In this document: in pieces, positions 25,442 through 33,527 of the stretch
Layout: every line of letters begins with the position of its first letter
Position numbering within the stretch: the first letter of the stretch is position 1
Source: Parafannyhessea umbonata
Lineage (GTDB): Bacteria > Actinomycetota > Coriobacteriia > Coriobacteriales > Atopobiaceae
Reading direction: 5' to 3'
Assembly: GCF_900105025.1 (NCBI RefSeq)
Contig: NZ_LT629759.1
Coordinates: 1 to 64,000, forward strand
DNA length: 64,000 bases
Notes under the pieces: model-generated
The model's input: only the letters and a program-made list of their open reading frames with translations
Told to the model about the DNA's origin: nothing
Database searches by the model: none
Program-made: the position numbers and the translations under genes

Positions 25442-26052
25442 TAGCCCCTCCTTACGATTGCCCTGACCGGGCAGTTCTCGAAGCACAGGCCGCAGTGCAG
25501 GCAGTGCTCCTGGTTGATGACGTACGGCTTGCCCGGCGTGATGCACTGCTGCGGGCAGTTGCGGGCGCACTTGCCGCAGCCGATGCAGGCGTCCGTGATC
25601 TGGAAGCCCTGCAGGTGCGTGGGCGCGCCGCCCAGCGAGAACGTCTGCCTGAAGATGGGGGAGACGCCCAGGTCGAAGAGCTCCACGCAGCCGTTGTCGA
25701 TCACGAACGGGTCGAGCACGTAGCGGGAGTCGCCGGGGTACACGTCGTTCATGCTGGGGTTCTGTTGGAAGATGCGGTCGATCCGGGCTTGCGTGTCCTT
25801 CTCCACGCGGCGCGCCTCGCCGGCCAGGCGGACCATCTTGTAGTCGCGCGTCATGCCCACGATGGCCACGTGCGGGTCGCGCAGCAGCTGCGCGTGGAAG
25901 TCCTTCCCGCGCGAGGTGCAGAAGTAGAGTGCGCCCTTCTCCACCAGCATCACGTCGATGATGCGAATCTGGGGGTGGCCCTCCTCGTCCACCGTCGCAA
26001 ACGAAACGTCCTTTATCTCGCGAAGCGTCTGCAGGCAATCCTGAGCGTCCAT
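25441..26052 (-). CDS. FMN-binding split-barrel (pyridoxamine oxidase-like) protein with 2x[4Fe-4S] ferredoxin domain
   Basis: 203 residues. Residues 1 to about 130 resemble the pyridoxamine 5'-phosphate oxidase-like flavin-binding barrel (FATVDEEGHPQIRIID; LYFCTSRGKDFHAQL). Residues 150-200 are a bacterial ferredoxin module with CIGCGKCARNCP and CLHCGLCFENCP, binding two 4Fe-4S clusters. It is first in the osmoprotectant operon and its TAA overlaps the permease ATG. A redox protein heading an osmolyte importer is unexpected. It may reduce an imported amine or just share the promoter; the substrate is unknown. Confidence 0.85.
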   Translation of the reverse strand: MDAQDCLQTLREIKDVSFATVDEEGHPQIRIIDVMLVEKGALYFCTSRGKDFHAQLLRDPHVAIVGMTRDYKMVRLAGEARRVEKDTQARIDRIFQQNPSMNDVYPGDSRYVLDPFVIDNGCVELFDLGVSPIFRQTFSLGGAPTHLQGFQITDACIGCGKCARNCPQQCITPGKPYVINQEHCLHCGLCFENCPVRAIVRRG

Positions 26053-26081
26053 AGCGGTCTCCTCTCCGTTGGCTTACGTGT

Positions 26082-26110
26082 AATATATGTTGTGACACGT
26101 AACGTGTCAA
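26082..26110 (-). promoter_or_regulatory. strong promoter with operator for the ferredoxin-opuC operon
   Basis: On the minus strand, -35 ttgaca (26105-26110), 17-bp spacer and -10 tatatt (26082-26087) are near-consensus. A perfect dyad tgacacg-n3-cgtgtca (26093-26109) covers the -35 and most of the spacer, as expected for a repressor site. Confidence 0.8.
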
Positions 26111-26187
26111 GAAAAAGTTGACATGTTTGCTAGTCTTGTGTCGACAAGAAGGAGCGCGGCGCGCCGCGCAGTACGGAAGAGAAGGCC

Positions 26188-26952
26188 ATGGCCACAAACC
26201 TGGAGAACGCAACCAACCTGTATGAGCGCGGAATCCGCGACGGCGAGGTTCGGGAGGTGCTGGACAACTACATGGGCCCCACCTACACGCAGCATAGTAC
26301 TGGCGTGCGTGACGGGAAGGAGGGCTTCGCCGAGTTCTTTGCAGACTTCCTCGTGCGCAATCCCAAGCGTGACATCCGCGTGGTGTGAAGCTTTGCGGAT
26401 GGCGACTTCGTGTTCCTGCACGTGTACCAGAGTCTGAACGACGGCGCGGCACAGTGGGTCACCACGGACATTTTCCGCTCCGATGCGGACGGGCGCATCG
26501 TGGAGCACTGGGACGTGATCGAGGAGTACCACGAGCCGGCCCCCGGCTCCCCCGACCAGGTGCTTGGCGCGTTCGAGCCACGCGACCTGGACCAGACCGA
26601 GCGCAACAAGGCCATCGTGCGCCGGTTCCTGGTTGACGCCATGCAGAATCACGATGCCGGCGCACTCGACCGTCGCGTGGCGGAGGGGGTCGTGCGGCAC
26701 GACCCCGTCATCGGCCAGGGTCGCGACGCCTGGGCGCGTTACCTGCGCGAACACGACGTCATCTACGACTTCGTGTTCAAGGTGGTCGGAAGCGGCGACC
26801 ACGTGGCCGCCTACTCGCAGGTCCTGATAGACGGGACCGCATACGCACTCTTCGACCTGTTCCGCCTCGAGGACGGGCGCATCGTGGAGCACTGGGACAA
26901 CAAGGAGGTCGTGCCACCGCGCGCGGAACTCGCCAACTCGGGCAAGTTCTAG
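26188..26952 (+). pseudogene. tandem SnoaL-like (NTF2-fold) protein interrupted by an in-frame TGA
   Basis: The frame from ATG 26188 to TAG 26952 covers 254 residues but has TGA at 26386-26388 (codon 67, between IRVV and SFADGDF). Each half is an NTF2/SnoaL-like domain ending in the same pattern (R.DGRIVEHWD), at about residues 100-120 and 230-240. Such proteins bind small hydrophobic molecules and act as isomerases or cyclases. The sequence continues perfectly past the stop, so this is a recent nonsense change (CGA or TGG to TGA) or an error. Restart at a later codon could make the C-terminal part. Confidence 0.75.
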
Positions 26953-26984
26953 GCGCCGCGTGCCGGCCGGGAGGGGGTCATCAC

Positions 26985-27794
26985 ATGGATAACAGGAACA
27001 TGACGCAGGACGAGCGCAGGTTTTGGCTCATCCGCGCGCTCGAGGACGAGCGGCGGGCCTGGGGTGGCGACACGCCGGAGCCGCCCGCGGACGCGGAGGG
27101 ACAGCGCCTGCTGCTGCGCGCCCTCGTGAACGTGCGCCCACCAGAGCCGGCCAGCGCGGAGCTGCTGCGCGTGCAGTACGCGTACCTGCAGGGACGCCTT
27201 GCCGAGCGCGGTGGTGCCGTGGGGGAGAAGGACGTGTCCTTCTCGCCCGAGGGCATCGCCGTGTGGCGTGGCGACATCACGCGCCTGGCCGCCGACGCCA
27301 TCGTGAACGCGGCCAACAGCCAGATGCTGGGCTGCTTTGTGCCCAACCACCGCTGCATCGACAACGCCATCCACACGTACGCGGGCATCCAGCTGCGGCT
27401 GGAGTGCGCGCGGCAGATGGCGGCGCAGGGTCGCGAGGAGCCCACGGGCGTTGCGCGCATCACGGGCGGCTACAACCTGCCGGCGGCGCACGTGCTGCAC
27501 ACGGTGGGGCCCATCGTGGGCGGAGCCGCGCCCACGCGGCGTGACCGCGAGCTGCTGGCCAGCTGCTACACGTCGTGCCTGGATTTGGCGCGCGAGCGGG
27601 GGCTTGGCAGCGTGGCGTTCTGCTGCATATCGACGGGGGAGTTTGGCTACCCCAACCGCGAGGCCGCGCAGGTGGCCGTGGCCACGGTGCGCGACTGGAA
27701 GAGACAGACCAACAGCAAGATGAAGGTGATCTTTGATGTCTTCAAGCCAGTGGATAACGACATCTACCGGGAGCTTCTTGGAGTGCGTGGATAG
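26985..27794 (+). CDS. zinc-containing macrodomain ADP-ribosyl hydrolase (SirTM-associated)
   Basis: 269 residues with ATG after gggagggggtcatcac. An N-terminal helical extension (about 85 residues) precedes the macrodomain. That domain has GDITRLAADAIVNAANSQMLG (NAAN adenosine/ribose loop; quoted in part as DAIVNAANS). The GCFVPNHRCIDNAIH stretch carries the Cys/His/Cys zinc ligands of the SpyMacroD group, and CISTGEFGYPN is the phosphate loop. Family members remove ADP-ribose from the lipoyl carrier GcvH-L modified by SirTM. The SirTM gene follows directly with an overlap, as in the known operons. Confidence 0.9.
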   Translation: MDNRNMTQDERRFWLIRALEDERRAWGGDTPEPPADAEGQRLLLRALVNVRPPEPASAELLRVQYAYLQGRLAERGGAVGEKDVSFSPEGIAVWRGDITRLAADAIVNAANSQMLGCFVPNHRCIDNAIHTYAGIQLRLECARQMAAQGREEPTGVARITGGYNLPAAHVLHTVGPIVGGAAPTRRDRELLASCYTSCLDLARERGLGSVAFCCISTGEFGYPNREAAQVAVATVRDWKRQTNSKMKVIFDVFKPVDNDIYRELLGVRG

Positions 27795-28617
27795 GATTGC
27801 GGACGCGATTCGCGATGCCGACGCCATCTTGGTGGGCGCGGGTGCGGGGCTTTCGACCGCCGCGGGCTTTGCGTACGCGGGTAAGCGCTTTGACGACAAC
27901 TTTGCAGACTTCCGCGACGCATATGGCATAACGGACATGTACACGGGCGGGTTCTATCCCTTTCCGGACGAGGAGTCGCTCTGGGCATGCTGGAGCCGGA
28001 TGATCCTGCTGAACCGCTACGACTGCCCCGTGGGCCAGCCGTACCTTGACCTGCTCCACATGCTGCGCGGACGCGAGTACTTTGTGCTGACCACCAACGT
28101 GGACCACCAGTTCCAGCGCGCGGGCATCGACCACGACCGGCTGTTCTATACGCAGGGCGACTACGGCCTGTTCCAGTGCTCCAAGCCCTGCCACCAGGCC
28201 ACCTACGACAACGAGGAGCTGGTGCGCCAGATGGCAGAGCGGCAGAGCGACCTGCGCGTTCCCAGCGAACTGGTGCCACACTGCCCGCGTTGCGGCGCGC
28301 CCATGTCCCTCAACCTGCGCTGCGACGACACGTTTGTGGAGGATGCGGGCTGGCATGCGGCGGCCAAGCGCTACGACGACTTCCTGCGCGAGCATCGCCG
28401 CGACCGCATCGTGCTTCTGGAGGTGGGCGTGGGCGGCAACACGCCGGGCATCATCAAGTACCCGTTCTGGCGCATGGCGGCCCAGAACCGCCACGCCACC
28501 TACGCGCAGCTCAACAGGGGAGAAGTGCTCGCCCCCGCCGAGCTGGGCGAGAAGAGCGTCATCCTGGACTGCGACGCCGCCGAGGCCCTTGCCGCCGTGC
28601 GCGAGCGGCTGAGGTAG
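27787..28617 (+). CDS. SirTM-class sirtuin (protein ADP-ribosyltransferase)
   Basis: 276 residues from a GTG that overlaps the macrodomain stop and has GGAG upstream; earlier in-frame starts are possible. Sirtuin motifs are GAGAGLSTAAGFAYAG (NAD loop), TTNVDHQF (with the family TNxDH) and a zinc ribbon built from CSKPCHQ, CPRCGAPM and LRC. LLEVGVGGNTPGIIKYPFW is the C-terminal NAD site typical of class M sirtuins. These modify GcvH-L in Staphylococcus and Streptococcus. No gcvH-L or lplA2 gene is visible in this window, so the target must be elsewhere or different. Confidence 0.9.
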   Translation: MDRIADAIRDADAILVGAGAGLSTAAGFAYAGKRFDDNFADFRDAYGITDMYTGGFYPFPDEESLWACWSRMILLNRYDCPVGQPYLDLLHMLRGREYFVLTTNVDHQFQRAGIDHDRLFYTQGDYGLFQCSKPCHQATYDNEELVRQMAERQSDLRVPSELVPHCPRCGAPMSLNLRCDDTFVEDAGWHAAAKRYDDFLREHRRDRIVLLEVGVGGNTPGIIKYPFWRMAAQNRHATYAQLNRGEVLAPAELGEKSVILDCDAAEALAAVRERLR

Positions 28618-28690
28618 GACCTCCAGGGCACCTTTGCCGCACTCTGTTGGCGGAAGCCAAGTGCGACTGTGAGGTCGCGCAGCGGATGTG

Positions 28691-29215
28691 CTACTGGTCC
28701 AGCGTTGCTCGCAGCTGCTCCAGAAACGCCTCGCACGCGGGCGAGAAGATCCTGTGCCTCTTCCACGCAACCACGGAGCCAGTGGTGAGGGCGGGCTTCA
28801 GCGGCAGGAAGCGCAGCGCGTCGGTCTGCAGCTCAAGCAGGTGGTTTATGCCCAGGGCACAGGCGTTGCCCGCCTCCACCAAGAGCGACGCGTTGCCTAT
28901 GAGGTCGAAGGTGCCCACCACGTTCAGGCGTCCGGGCGTCACGAGGCTGCCCGACCATCCGGCGAGGTCAAACGTCCGGTGCGTGGTGCGCGAGCTCACC
29001 AGCAGCGGCATCTGCACCAGGGCCTGCGGCGTCACGACGTCCAGCTTTGCCCAGGGGCTGCGCGTGCCCACGATGACCCCCACGGTGTCACGCACCGGCA
29101 GCGCCAGGTGGTCGTACTTCTCCACGCGGTCTGCTGTACCAGCTGCAGGATCTCCTCGGCACGTTGGCGCAGGCGCCTGCCGTTCGCACGCTGCTGCGCT
29201 CGCGAGAGTGGAACG
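28691..29215 (-). pseudogene. LysR-family regulator, truncated and frameshifted
   Basis: 28691-29125 encodes a LysR effector-binding domain (VEKYDHLALPVRDTVGVIVG through FSPACEAFLEQLRATLD). The preceding linker helix RLRQRAEEILQLVQQT continues in another frame to about 29215. Beyond that the winged-helix domain is missing, and sequence of a plus-strand flavodoxin begins instead. A deletion fused the two divergent genes. Confidence 0.7.
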
Positions 29216-29409
29216 GCAAGGTCGTTGTGCCCTTCTCGGCCTGCGCCGGATGGGCGGGCTCCACGCTGGATGACATCGCGGGGCTGGCCGAGGGTGCGCG
29301 TATCGCCGAGCCGTTCACGGTGACGTTTGCCTCGGACGGCGGGTCGCGCATGGTGACGGACCCGCGCAAGGTTTTGGATTGGGCGCGCCGCGTGGCGGCC
29401 CTGGCATGA
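29170..29409 (+). pseudogene. flavodoxin, C-terminal remnant
   Basis: PAVRTLLRSREWNGKVVVPFSACAGW and STLDDIAGLAEGARI (the last 80 residues) match the C-terminal third of short-chain flavodoxins. The FMN-binding N-terminal part is gone, replaced at the junction by the LysR remnant. Its stop lies 12 bases before a decarboxylase start, as in the intact operon at 6913-8272. Confidence 0.7.
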
Positions 29410-29421
29410 GGAGGAACTGAC

Positions 29422-29583
29422 ATGAAGCAGACGGCAGGCAGGGACTCGCTGGGCGAGTTTGCCCCCATGTTCGCGCACCTCAACGACGACGTGCTCTTTG
29501 GCGAGGTGTGGGACCAGGGGGCGATCTCTGCCAAGACCAAGTGCATCGTCACCATCGTGGCCCTGGTAGAAATCAGTCAGTAG
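29422..29583 (+). pseudogene. carboxymuconolactone decarboxylase, N-terminal remnant
   Basis: 53 codons starting MKQTAGRDSLGEFAPMF. They align with the first 50 or so residues of the decarboxylase-cupin at 3795-4559, up to VTIVAL. The homology then ends and a TAG falls inside the first of five short repeats. The ribosome site gaggaggaactgac is intact, so a truncated peptide might still be made. Confidence 0.75.
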
Positions 29584-29676
29584 CAGTGGAGAAAATCGTT
29601 CAGTAGAGCGTGGAAAAAATCGTTCAATAGTATTTGATAGTATCGTTCAGTAGATTTAGGTAAAATCTATCAGTAG
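29571..29676 (+). repeat. five degenerate direct repeats with 23-24 bp period
   Basis: Units ending cagtag/caatag at 29578, 29601, 29625, 29648 and 29671 have steps of 23, 24, 23 and 23. The shared core is (a/t)atcgttca(g/a)tag with a-rich flanks. The array begins exactly where the decarboxylase homology stops and ends 31 bases before the ATPase gene. It may be an operator array or the end of an inserted element. No spacers are conserved and the unit is too short for CRISPR. Confidence 0.8.
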
Positions 29677-29707
29677 GGAGAGATGCTGCACTTCAACGGA
29701 GGGCCAC

Positions 29708-30895
29708 ATGATTATTCCGCGAGAGATGAAATCCGAATTGTTGAGGCTTTCGCACATGTATCCCGTGCTTTCCGTTACGGGCCCACGTCAGAGTGGCAAG
29801 ACCACGCTTGCGCGGGAGACGTTTCCCGACTATGCGTATGTGAGCCTGGAAGATCCGGATACGCTTGGCGCATTTGAGGACGACCCCCGCACCTTTCTGA
29901 GAGCCTATGGTTCGAACGTGATATTCGACGAGGCGCAGAGGGCTCCCGAGCTATTTCAGTACCTGCAGAAGGTCGTTGACGCGAGCGATCGGACGGGTCG
30001 CTTTGTGCTCACGGGCTCGCAGAACTTCCTGCTGATGGATGCAATCAACCAGTCGCTTGCGGGGCGGGTTGCCCTCCTGTACCTTTTGCCGCTCTCGCTC
30101 CAGGAGCTCGAGGACGCCGGTTTGGGACCCAATGACGCAGAGGACTGGCTTTTCTTTGGTGGGTACCCACGGCTGCACTCGGCCTCGATTCCGCCGGAGA
30201 CGTTCTTCTCCAACTATGTCCAGACCTATGTCGAACGTGACGTGCGCAGGGAGCTTGGAGTTCGCAAGGTGCGGGAGTTCACGACGTTCTTGCAGCTTTG
30301 CGCATTGCGCACCGGACAGCAGCTGAATATAAGCAGCCTGGCATCCGACTGTGGCATTGCGACGAACACCGTTCGCGAATGGCTGTCAGTGCTTGAGGCC
30401 AGCGGAATCGTTTACCTGCTTGAGCCCCTCTTCAGCAACAGAAGCAAGAGTCTTACCAAGGCCCCGAAGCTCTACTTTCTGGACACGGGCCTTGCTGCGT
30501 ACCTTATGGGGATTCGCTCGGCTGACGAGCTGCTCCTCAGCGAATTCAGGGGCGCGCTGTTCGAAACCGCTGTCGTTGCCGAGGTCCTGAAAGCCGGTTA
30601 TGCGCTTGGCTCCAAGCCCGAGCTCTCGTATTGGAGGGACGCCAAGAAGCGCGAGATAGACCTTGTGGTTCGGAGGGGCCTGAAGCCTGCAAAAGCTATA
30701 GAGATCAAGTCATCCGCGACGTACAAGTCACGCTTTTTTGACATGCTCAGGCAGGTTGCCCCCTCCGAACTGGGCCTAGGCGAGAAGGACTGCTATGTGG
30801 TCTATGCGGGTGACGAGGAGCTGCACCCTGCGGGTGGCAGCCTGATCTCTTACCGCAGGCTGCACAAGCTTGTGCAGGAGTGGCTTCGCATCTAG
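29708..30895 (+). CDS. AAA ATPase with C-terminal DUF4143 domain
   Basis: 395 residues behind caacggagggccac. Walker A is GPRQSGKTT (residues 25-33), Walker B NVIFDEAQRAP and sensor-1 FVLTGSQNFLL. A winged-helix-like middle (NISSLASDCGIATNTVREWL) is followed by DUF4143. That domain has a restriction-endonuclease-like core: FETAVVAEVLKAG, REIDLVVRRG and AIEIKSSATY fit the E/D...ExK pattern. This family is widespread, often mobile, and of unsettled function; roles in toxin-antitoxin or defence have been suggested. Base composition is less GC-biased than the neighbours, consistent with acquisition. Confidence 0.85.
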   Translation: MIIPREMKSELLRLSHMYPVLSVTGPRQSGKTTLARETFPDYAYVSLEDPDTLGAFEDDPRTFLRAYGSNVIFDEAQRAPELFQYLQKVVDASDRTGRFVLTGSQNFLLMDAINQSLAGRVALLYLLPLSLQELEDAGLGPNDAEDWLFFGGYPRLHSASIPPETFFSNYVQTYVERDVRRELGVRKVREFTTFLQLCALRTGQQLNISSLASDCGIATNTVREWLSVLEASGIVYLLEPLFSNRSKSLTKAPKLYFLDTGLAAYLMGIRSADELLLSEFRGALFETAVVAEVLKAGYALGSKPELSYWRDAKKREIDLVVRRGLKPAKAIEIKSSATYKSRFFDMLRQVAPSELGLGEKDCYVVYAGDEELHPAGGSLISYRRLHKLVQEWLRI

Positions 30896-30952
30896 CGGTG
30901 CTGCTCCACAAACGTGGCGAGGTTGTCGCCAGACACGACTGCGGGGGCGTCG

Positions 30953-31810
30953 CTACATGCTCTCGCGGAGAATCTGCGCAACCTCGTCTGGGGTCAGGGG
31001 ATGGTAGCCGCCGGTGAGGATGAAGGTGCTCTTTACGGCATCGTCGATCATGTCCTCGGTGAAGCCAAGCTCGCTCAGGTGCTTGACCGCGCCGATTTCG
31101 TCCTTAACGGCGATGCGGCTTGCGTGCACGAGGCTGCGCATGAGGCCCTCGGCCATGTAGTCTGAGGTGTTGTCGTCCGTGCCGGAGAAGTACTGCTCGC
31201 AGATGTGGTTGAAGGCGTCGTAGATGCTGGCGCGCATCTGGTAGTCCGGGACCGTGAAGGTGAGCTCGGGGTTCACGATGGCAAACCTGGGCATCACCTC
31301 GGGGCCAAAGACGTGGCCGATCTTGAGGCCCTGCTCGTGGTTGGTGATGACGGAGCCGGCGTTCATCTCGGAGCCGGTGCCGCTCATGGTGAGGACGTCG
31401 CCCACGGGGATGATTCTGCCGTCGGGCTCTTCCATCCTGAGGAAGAACTTCTCCCATGCGTCGCCGTCGTACTAGGCGCTCACGGAGACGGCCTTGGAGC
31501 AGTCGATTACCGAGCCGCCGCCCACCGCGAGGATGAGGTCGACGTCGTTATCGCGGGCGACCTTGCGACCCTCGTCCAGCTTCTGGACGGTGGGGTTGCT
31601 CATGACGCCGGGGACCTCGAACACGGTCTTTCCGGCGGCGTCCAGTGCGGACATCACCTTGCTGTACAGGCTGCTCCGCTTAATCGACCCGCCGCCGTAG
31701 GCCAGAGGGACCTTGGGGCCGTACCCCGCGAGCTCGCCGCGGAGCTGGACGAGGGAGTCTGGGCAAAAGTGCACGCGGACCGGGTCGTGATAGGTAAAGT
31801 TGCCAAGCAT
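30953..31810 (-). pseudogene. iron-containing alcohol dehydrogenase with internal deletion and amber codon
   Basis: The N-terminal part (MLGNFTYHDPVRVHFCP through LAVGGGSVIDCSKAVSVSA) has the NAD-binding GGGSVID motif. An in-frame TAG at 31472-31474 follows. The frame then continues YDGDAWEKFF to NHICEQYF, with TMSGTGSEMN and an iron-ligand stretch. After GLMRSLVHA it jumps to EIGAVKHLSELGF and ends normally. Compared with the usual 380-390 residues, about 95-100 including the central iron-binding His residues are missing. It cannot encode an active enzyme. Confidence 0.8.
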
Positions 31811-31897
31811 GCGCTTCTCCTTCTAATGGCGGGATGTTTGCCTAGGGGGTACGCAGGCTCCCTTTGCATACCAAATACCTATATTGCAAGTTAGAAT

Positions 31898-31912
31898 ATG
31901 CCTAAAAGGCAT
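31898..31912. promoter_or_regulatory. dyad atgcct-n3-aggcat upstream of the alcohol dehydrogenase remnant
   Basis: Perfect 6-bp inverted repeat in the AT-rich gap before the dehydrogenase start; a possible operator for an unidentified regulator. Confidence 0.4.
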
Positions 31913-31926
31913 TTCACCAGAGGCGG

Positions 31927-32196
31927 GTGCGCCAGTTGCTCAAACGATGCCCCTCCGGCGTCGAGCCCACCCAGTACGAGGCGATGCTCGCCGACTACGC
32001 CGAATCGATCGTCGACCTTGCCGACAAGGCGGATGACTTTCACATTCACAGCGGCACCTCGTTCGACCTGATGGACGGCGCGGTTCGCGGTCAGTACGAC
32101 TTCATGCTCGAGTGCGAGTTGCAGCCCCATGCAGATGTGAGCGTGCTCGGGCCGCCGGTGCCGTCGGGCATGCCGCTGCCGCCGGCCTTGGCGTGA
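31927..32196 (+). pseudogene. unidentified coding fragment
   Basis: Open frame containing PTQYEAMLADYAESIVDLADKADDF and FDLMDGAVRGQYDFMLECEL with codon bias like real genes. The start is unsupported and the last 25 or so codons look random. Probably a gene remnant; the family is not recognised. Confidence 0.3.
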
Positions 32197-32320
32197 TGCC
32201 GTGGCAAATCATCCCGTGCGCCGTGACGGGGGCATCGTGATGGAGAAGATAGCGGTTTGGATGCCGCTTTTCCTGCGTTGCGCCTATCGACCCTAAGGCG
32301 CGCGCTTCTCCTGCAATAGA
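32197..32320. other. short non-coding stretch before the acr3 promoter
   Basis: Nothing recognisable between the fragment and the acr3 control region. Confidence 0.4.
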
Positions 32321-32378
32321 TTGACAATTGTCGATACAAGTCTACTATCAGAGAAGCATTGATGATTATCGATATAAC
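32321..32378 (+). promoter_or_regulatory. acr3 promoter with two ArsR-like operator repeats
   Basis: -35 ttgaca (32321-32326), 16-bp spacer, -10 tactat (32343-32348). Two 20-bp repeats, ttgacaattgtcgatacaag at 32321 and ttgatgattatcgatataac at 32359, match at 15 of 20 positions and bracket the start site. gacaattgtc is itself palindromic. The layout suggests arsenic-responsive repression. Confidence 0.7.
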
Positions 32379-32418
32379 CCAAACGGCCCCCGGGGCTTCT
32401 GGGCGAAAGGACGAGGCG

Positions 32419-33525
32419 ATGACGAGAGAAACAAGCGCAAACACGGCTGAGGCGCCGTCGGAGGCCGCGGCTCCTCCCACGGGAACCGCGGTGCGCCTGG
32501 GGATGCGGGACCGGCTCCTCACGCTGTGGATCTTCCTTGCCATGGCCGCCGGCATCCTGCTTGGCGCCGTGGTCCCGGGCGTCTCCGACGCGCTCAACTT
32601 AATTTCGGTAGGCACAACAAACATACCGCTCGCCATTTGCATGATGCTCATGCTGTACCCGCCTCTGGCAAAGGTGCGCTACTCCGAGCTTCCCAAGGTG
32701 TTCCGCAACGTTCGCGCGCTAGGGCTCATGCTGCTGTTCTGCGCAGTCATCGGTCCGCTCCTCATGTTCCTGCTCGCCACCACGTTCCTGCGCGACCAGC
32801 CGGAGTACATGACGGGGCTCATCCTCATAGGCATCGCGCCGTGCATCGCGATGGTCATCGTGTGGAACGGACTCGCCGGCGGCGACGCGGAGTGGTGCGC
32901 CGGCTTCGTCGCGGTCAACGCCATCCTGCAGGTGCTGCTGTACGGCCCCATGGCGTGGCTGTTCGCTACGCGCCTCACCGCGCTCGTGGGCGCGCCTTCG
33001 GTCTCCGTGAGCCTCTCCGTGGGCGATGTGGCGGGAACTGTGGCGTTCTACCTGGGCATTCCGTTTGCCGCCGGCGCGCTTGGCCGCCTGGCGCTCGAGC
33101 GCCTCAAAGGACGCGACTGGTACGAGGGCACGTTCCTCCCACGCGTGTCGCCGGTCTCGTTCGCGGCTCTTCTCGCCACCATCGTCCTTATGTTCTCGCT
33201 CAAGGGCCAGCAGATCGTGCACTTGCCGCTTGACACCGTACGCATAGCCGTGCCGCTCGTCATCTACTTTGTGGTCATGTTCTTCTGCAGCTTCGTGCTT
33301 GCGCATGCGACGGGGTTCACCTACCCGCAGACCAGCGCCATCGCGTTCACGGCCACGGGCAACAACTTCGAGCTCGCCATCGCCGTGGCGGTGGCGACGT
33401 TTGGCCTGGCGTCCGGCGAGGCGTTCGCGGCTGTCGTCGGTCCGCTCATCGAGGTGCCGTCGCTCATCCTCCTGGTGAACGCCGCCCTCGCCATGCGCCG
33501 GCGCATGTCCTGGCCAAGGGGGTAA
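32419..33525 (+). CDS. acr3: Acr3-family arsenite efflux permease
   Basis: 368 residues from the ATG behind aaaggacgagg; an upstream in-frame start near 32362 exists. About ten membrane segments of the bile acid:sodium symporter/Acr3 fold. Diagnostic Acr3 blocks are GIAPCIAMVIVWNGLAGG (conserved functional Cys in segment 4) and TATGNNFELAIAVAVATFG. It exports arsenite, and probably antimonite, at the cytoplasmic membrane. Tandem operator-like repeats at the promoter fit ArsR control. No arsR is adjacent; the only ArsR in the window is 19 kb away at 12761. Confidence 0.88.
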   Translation: MTRETSANTAEAPSEAAAPPTGTAVRLGMRDRLLTLWIFLAMAAGILLGAVVPGVSDALNLISVGTTNIPLAICMMLMLYPPLAKVRYSELPKVFRNVRALGLMLLFCAVIGPLLMFLLATTFLRDQPEYMTGLILIGIAPCIAMVIVWNGLAGGDAEWCAGFVAVNAILQVLLYGPMAWLFATRLTALVGAPSVSVSLSVGDVAGTVAFYLGIPFAAGALGRLALERLKGRDWYEGTFLPRVSPVSFAALLATIVLMFSLKGQQIVHLPLDTVRIAVPLVIYFVVMFFCSFVLAHATGFTYPQTSAIAFTATGNNFELAIAVAVATFGLASGEAFAAVVGPLIEVPSLILLVNAALAMRRRMSWPRG

Positions 33526-33527
33526 GT

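Noticed and set aside
26386-26388. Selenocysteine codon in the SnoaL-like gene
   Set aside because: No SECIS-like hairpin directly after the TGA, the family has no redox Cys at this place, and no selenium genes are visible.
29571-29676. CRISPR array
   Set aside because: Repeat cores are only about 12 conserved bases, the units abut at 23 bp with no spacer of typical length, and no cas gene is near.
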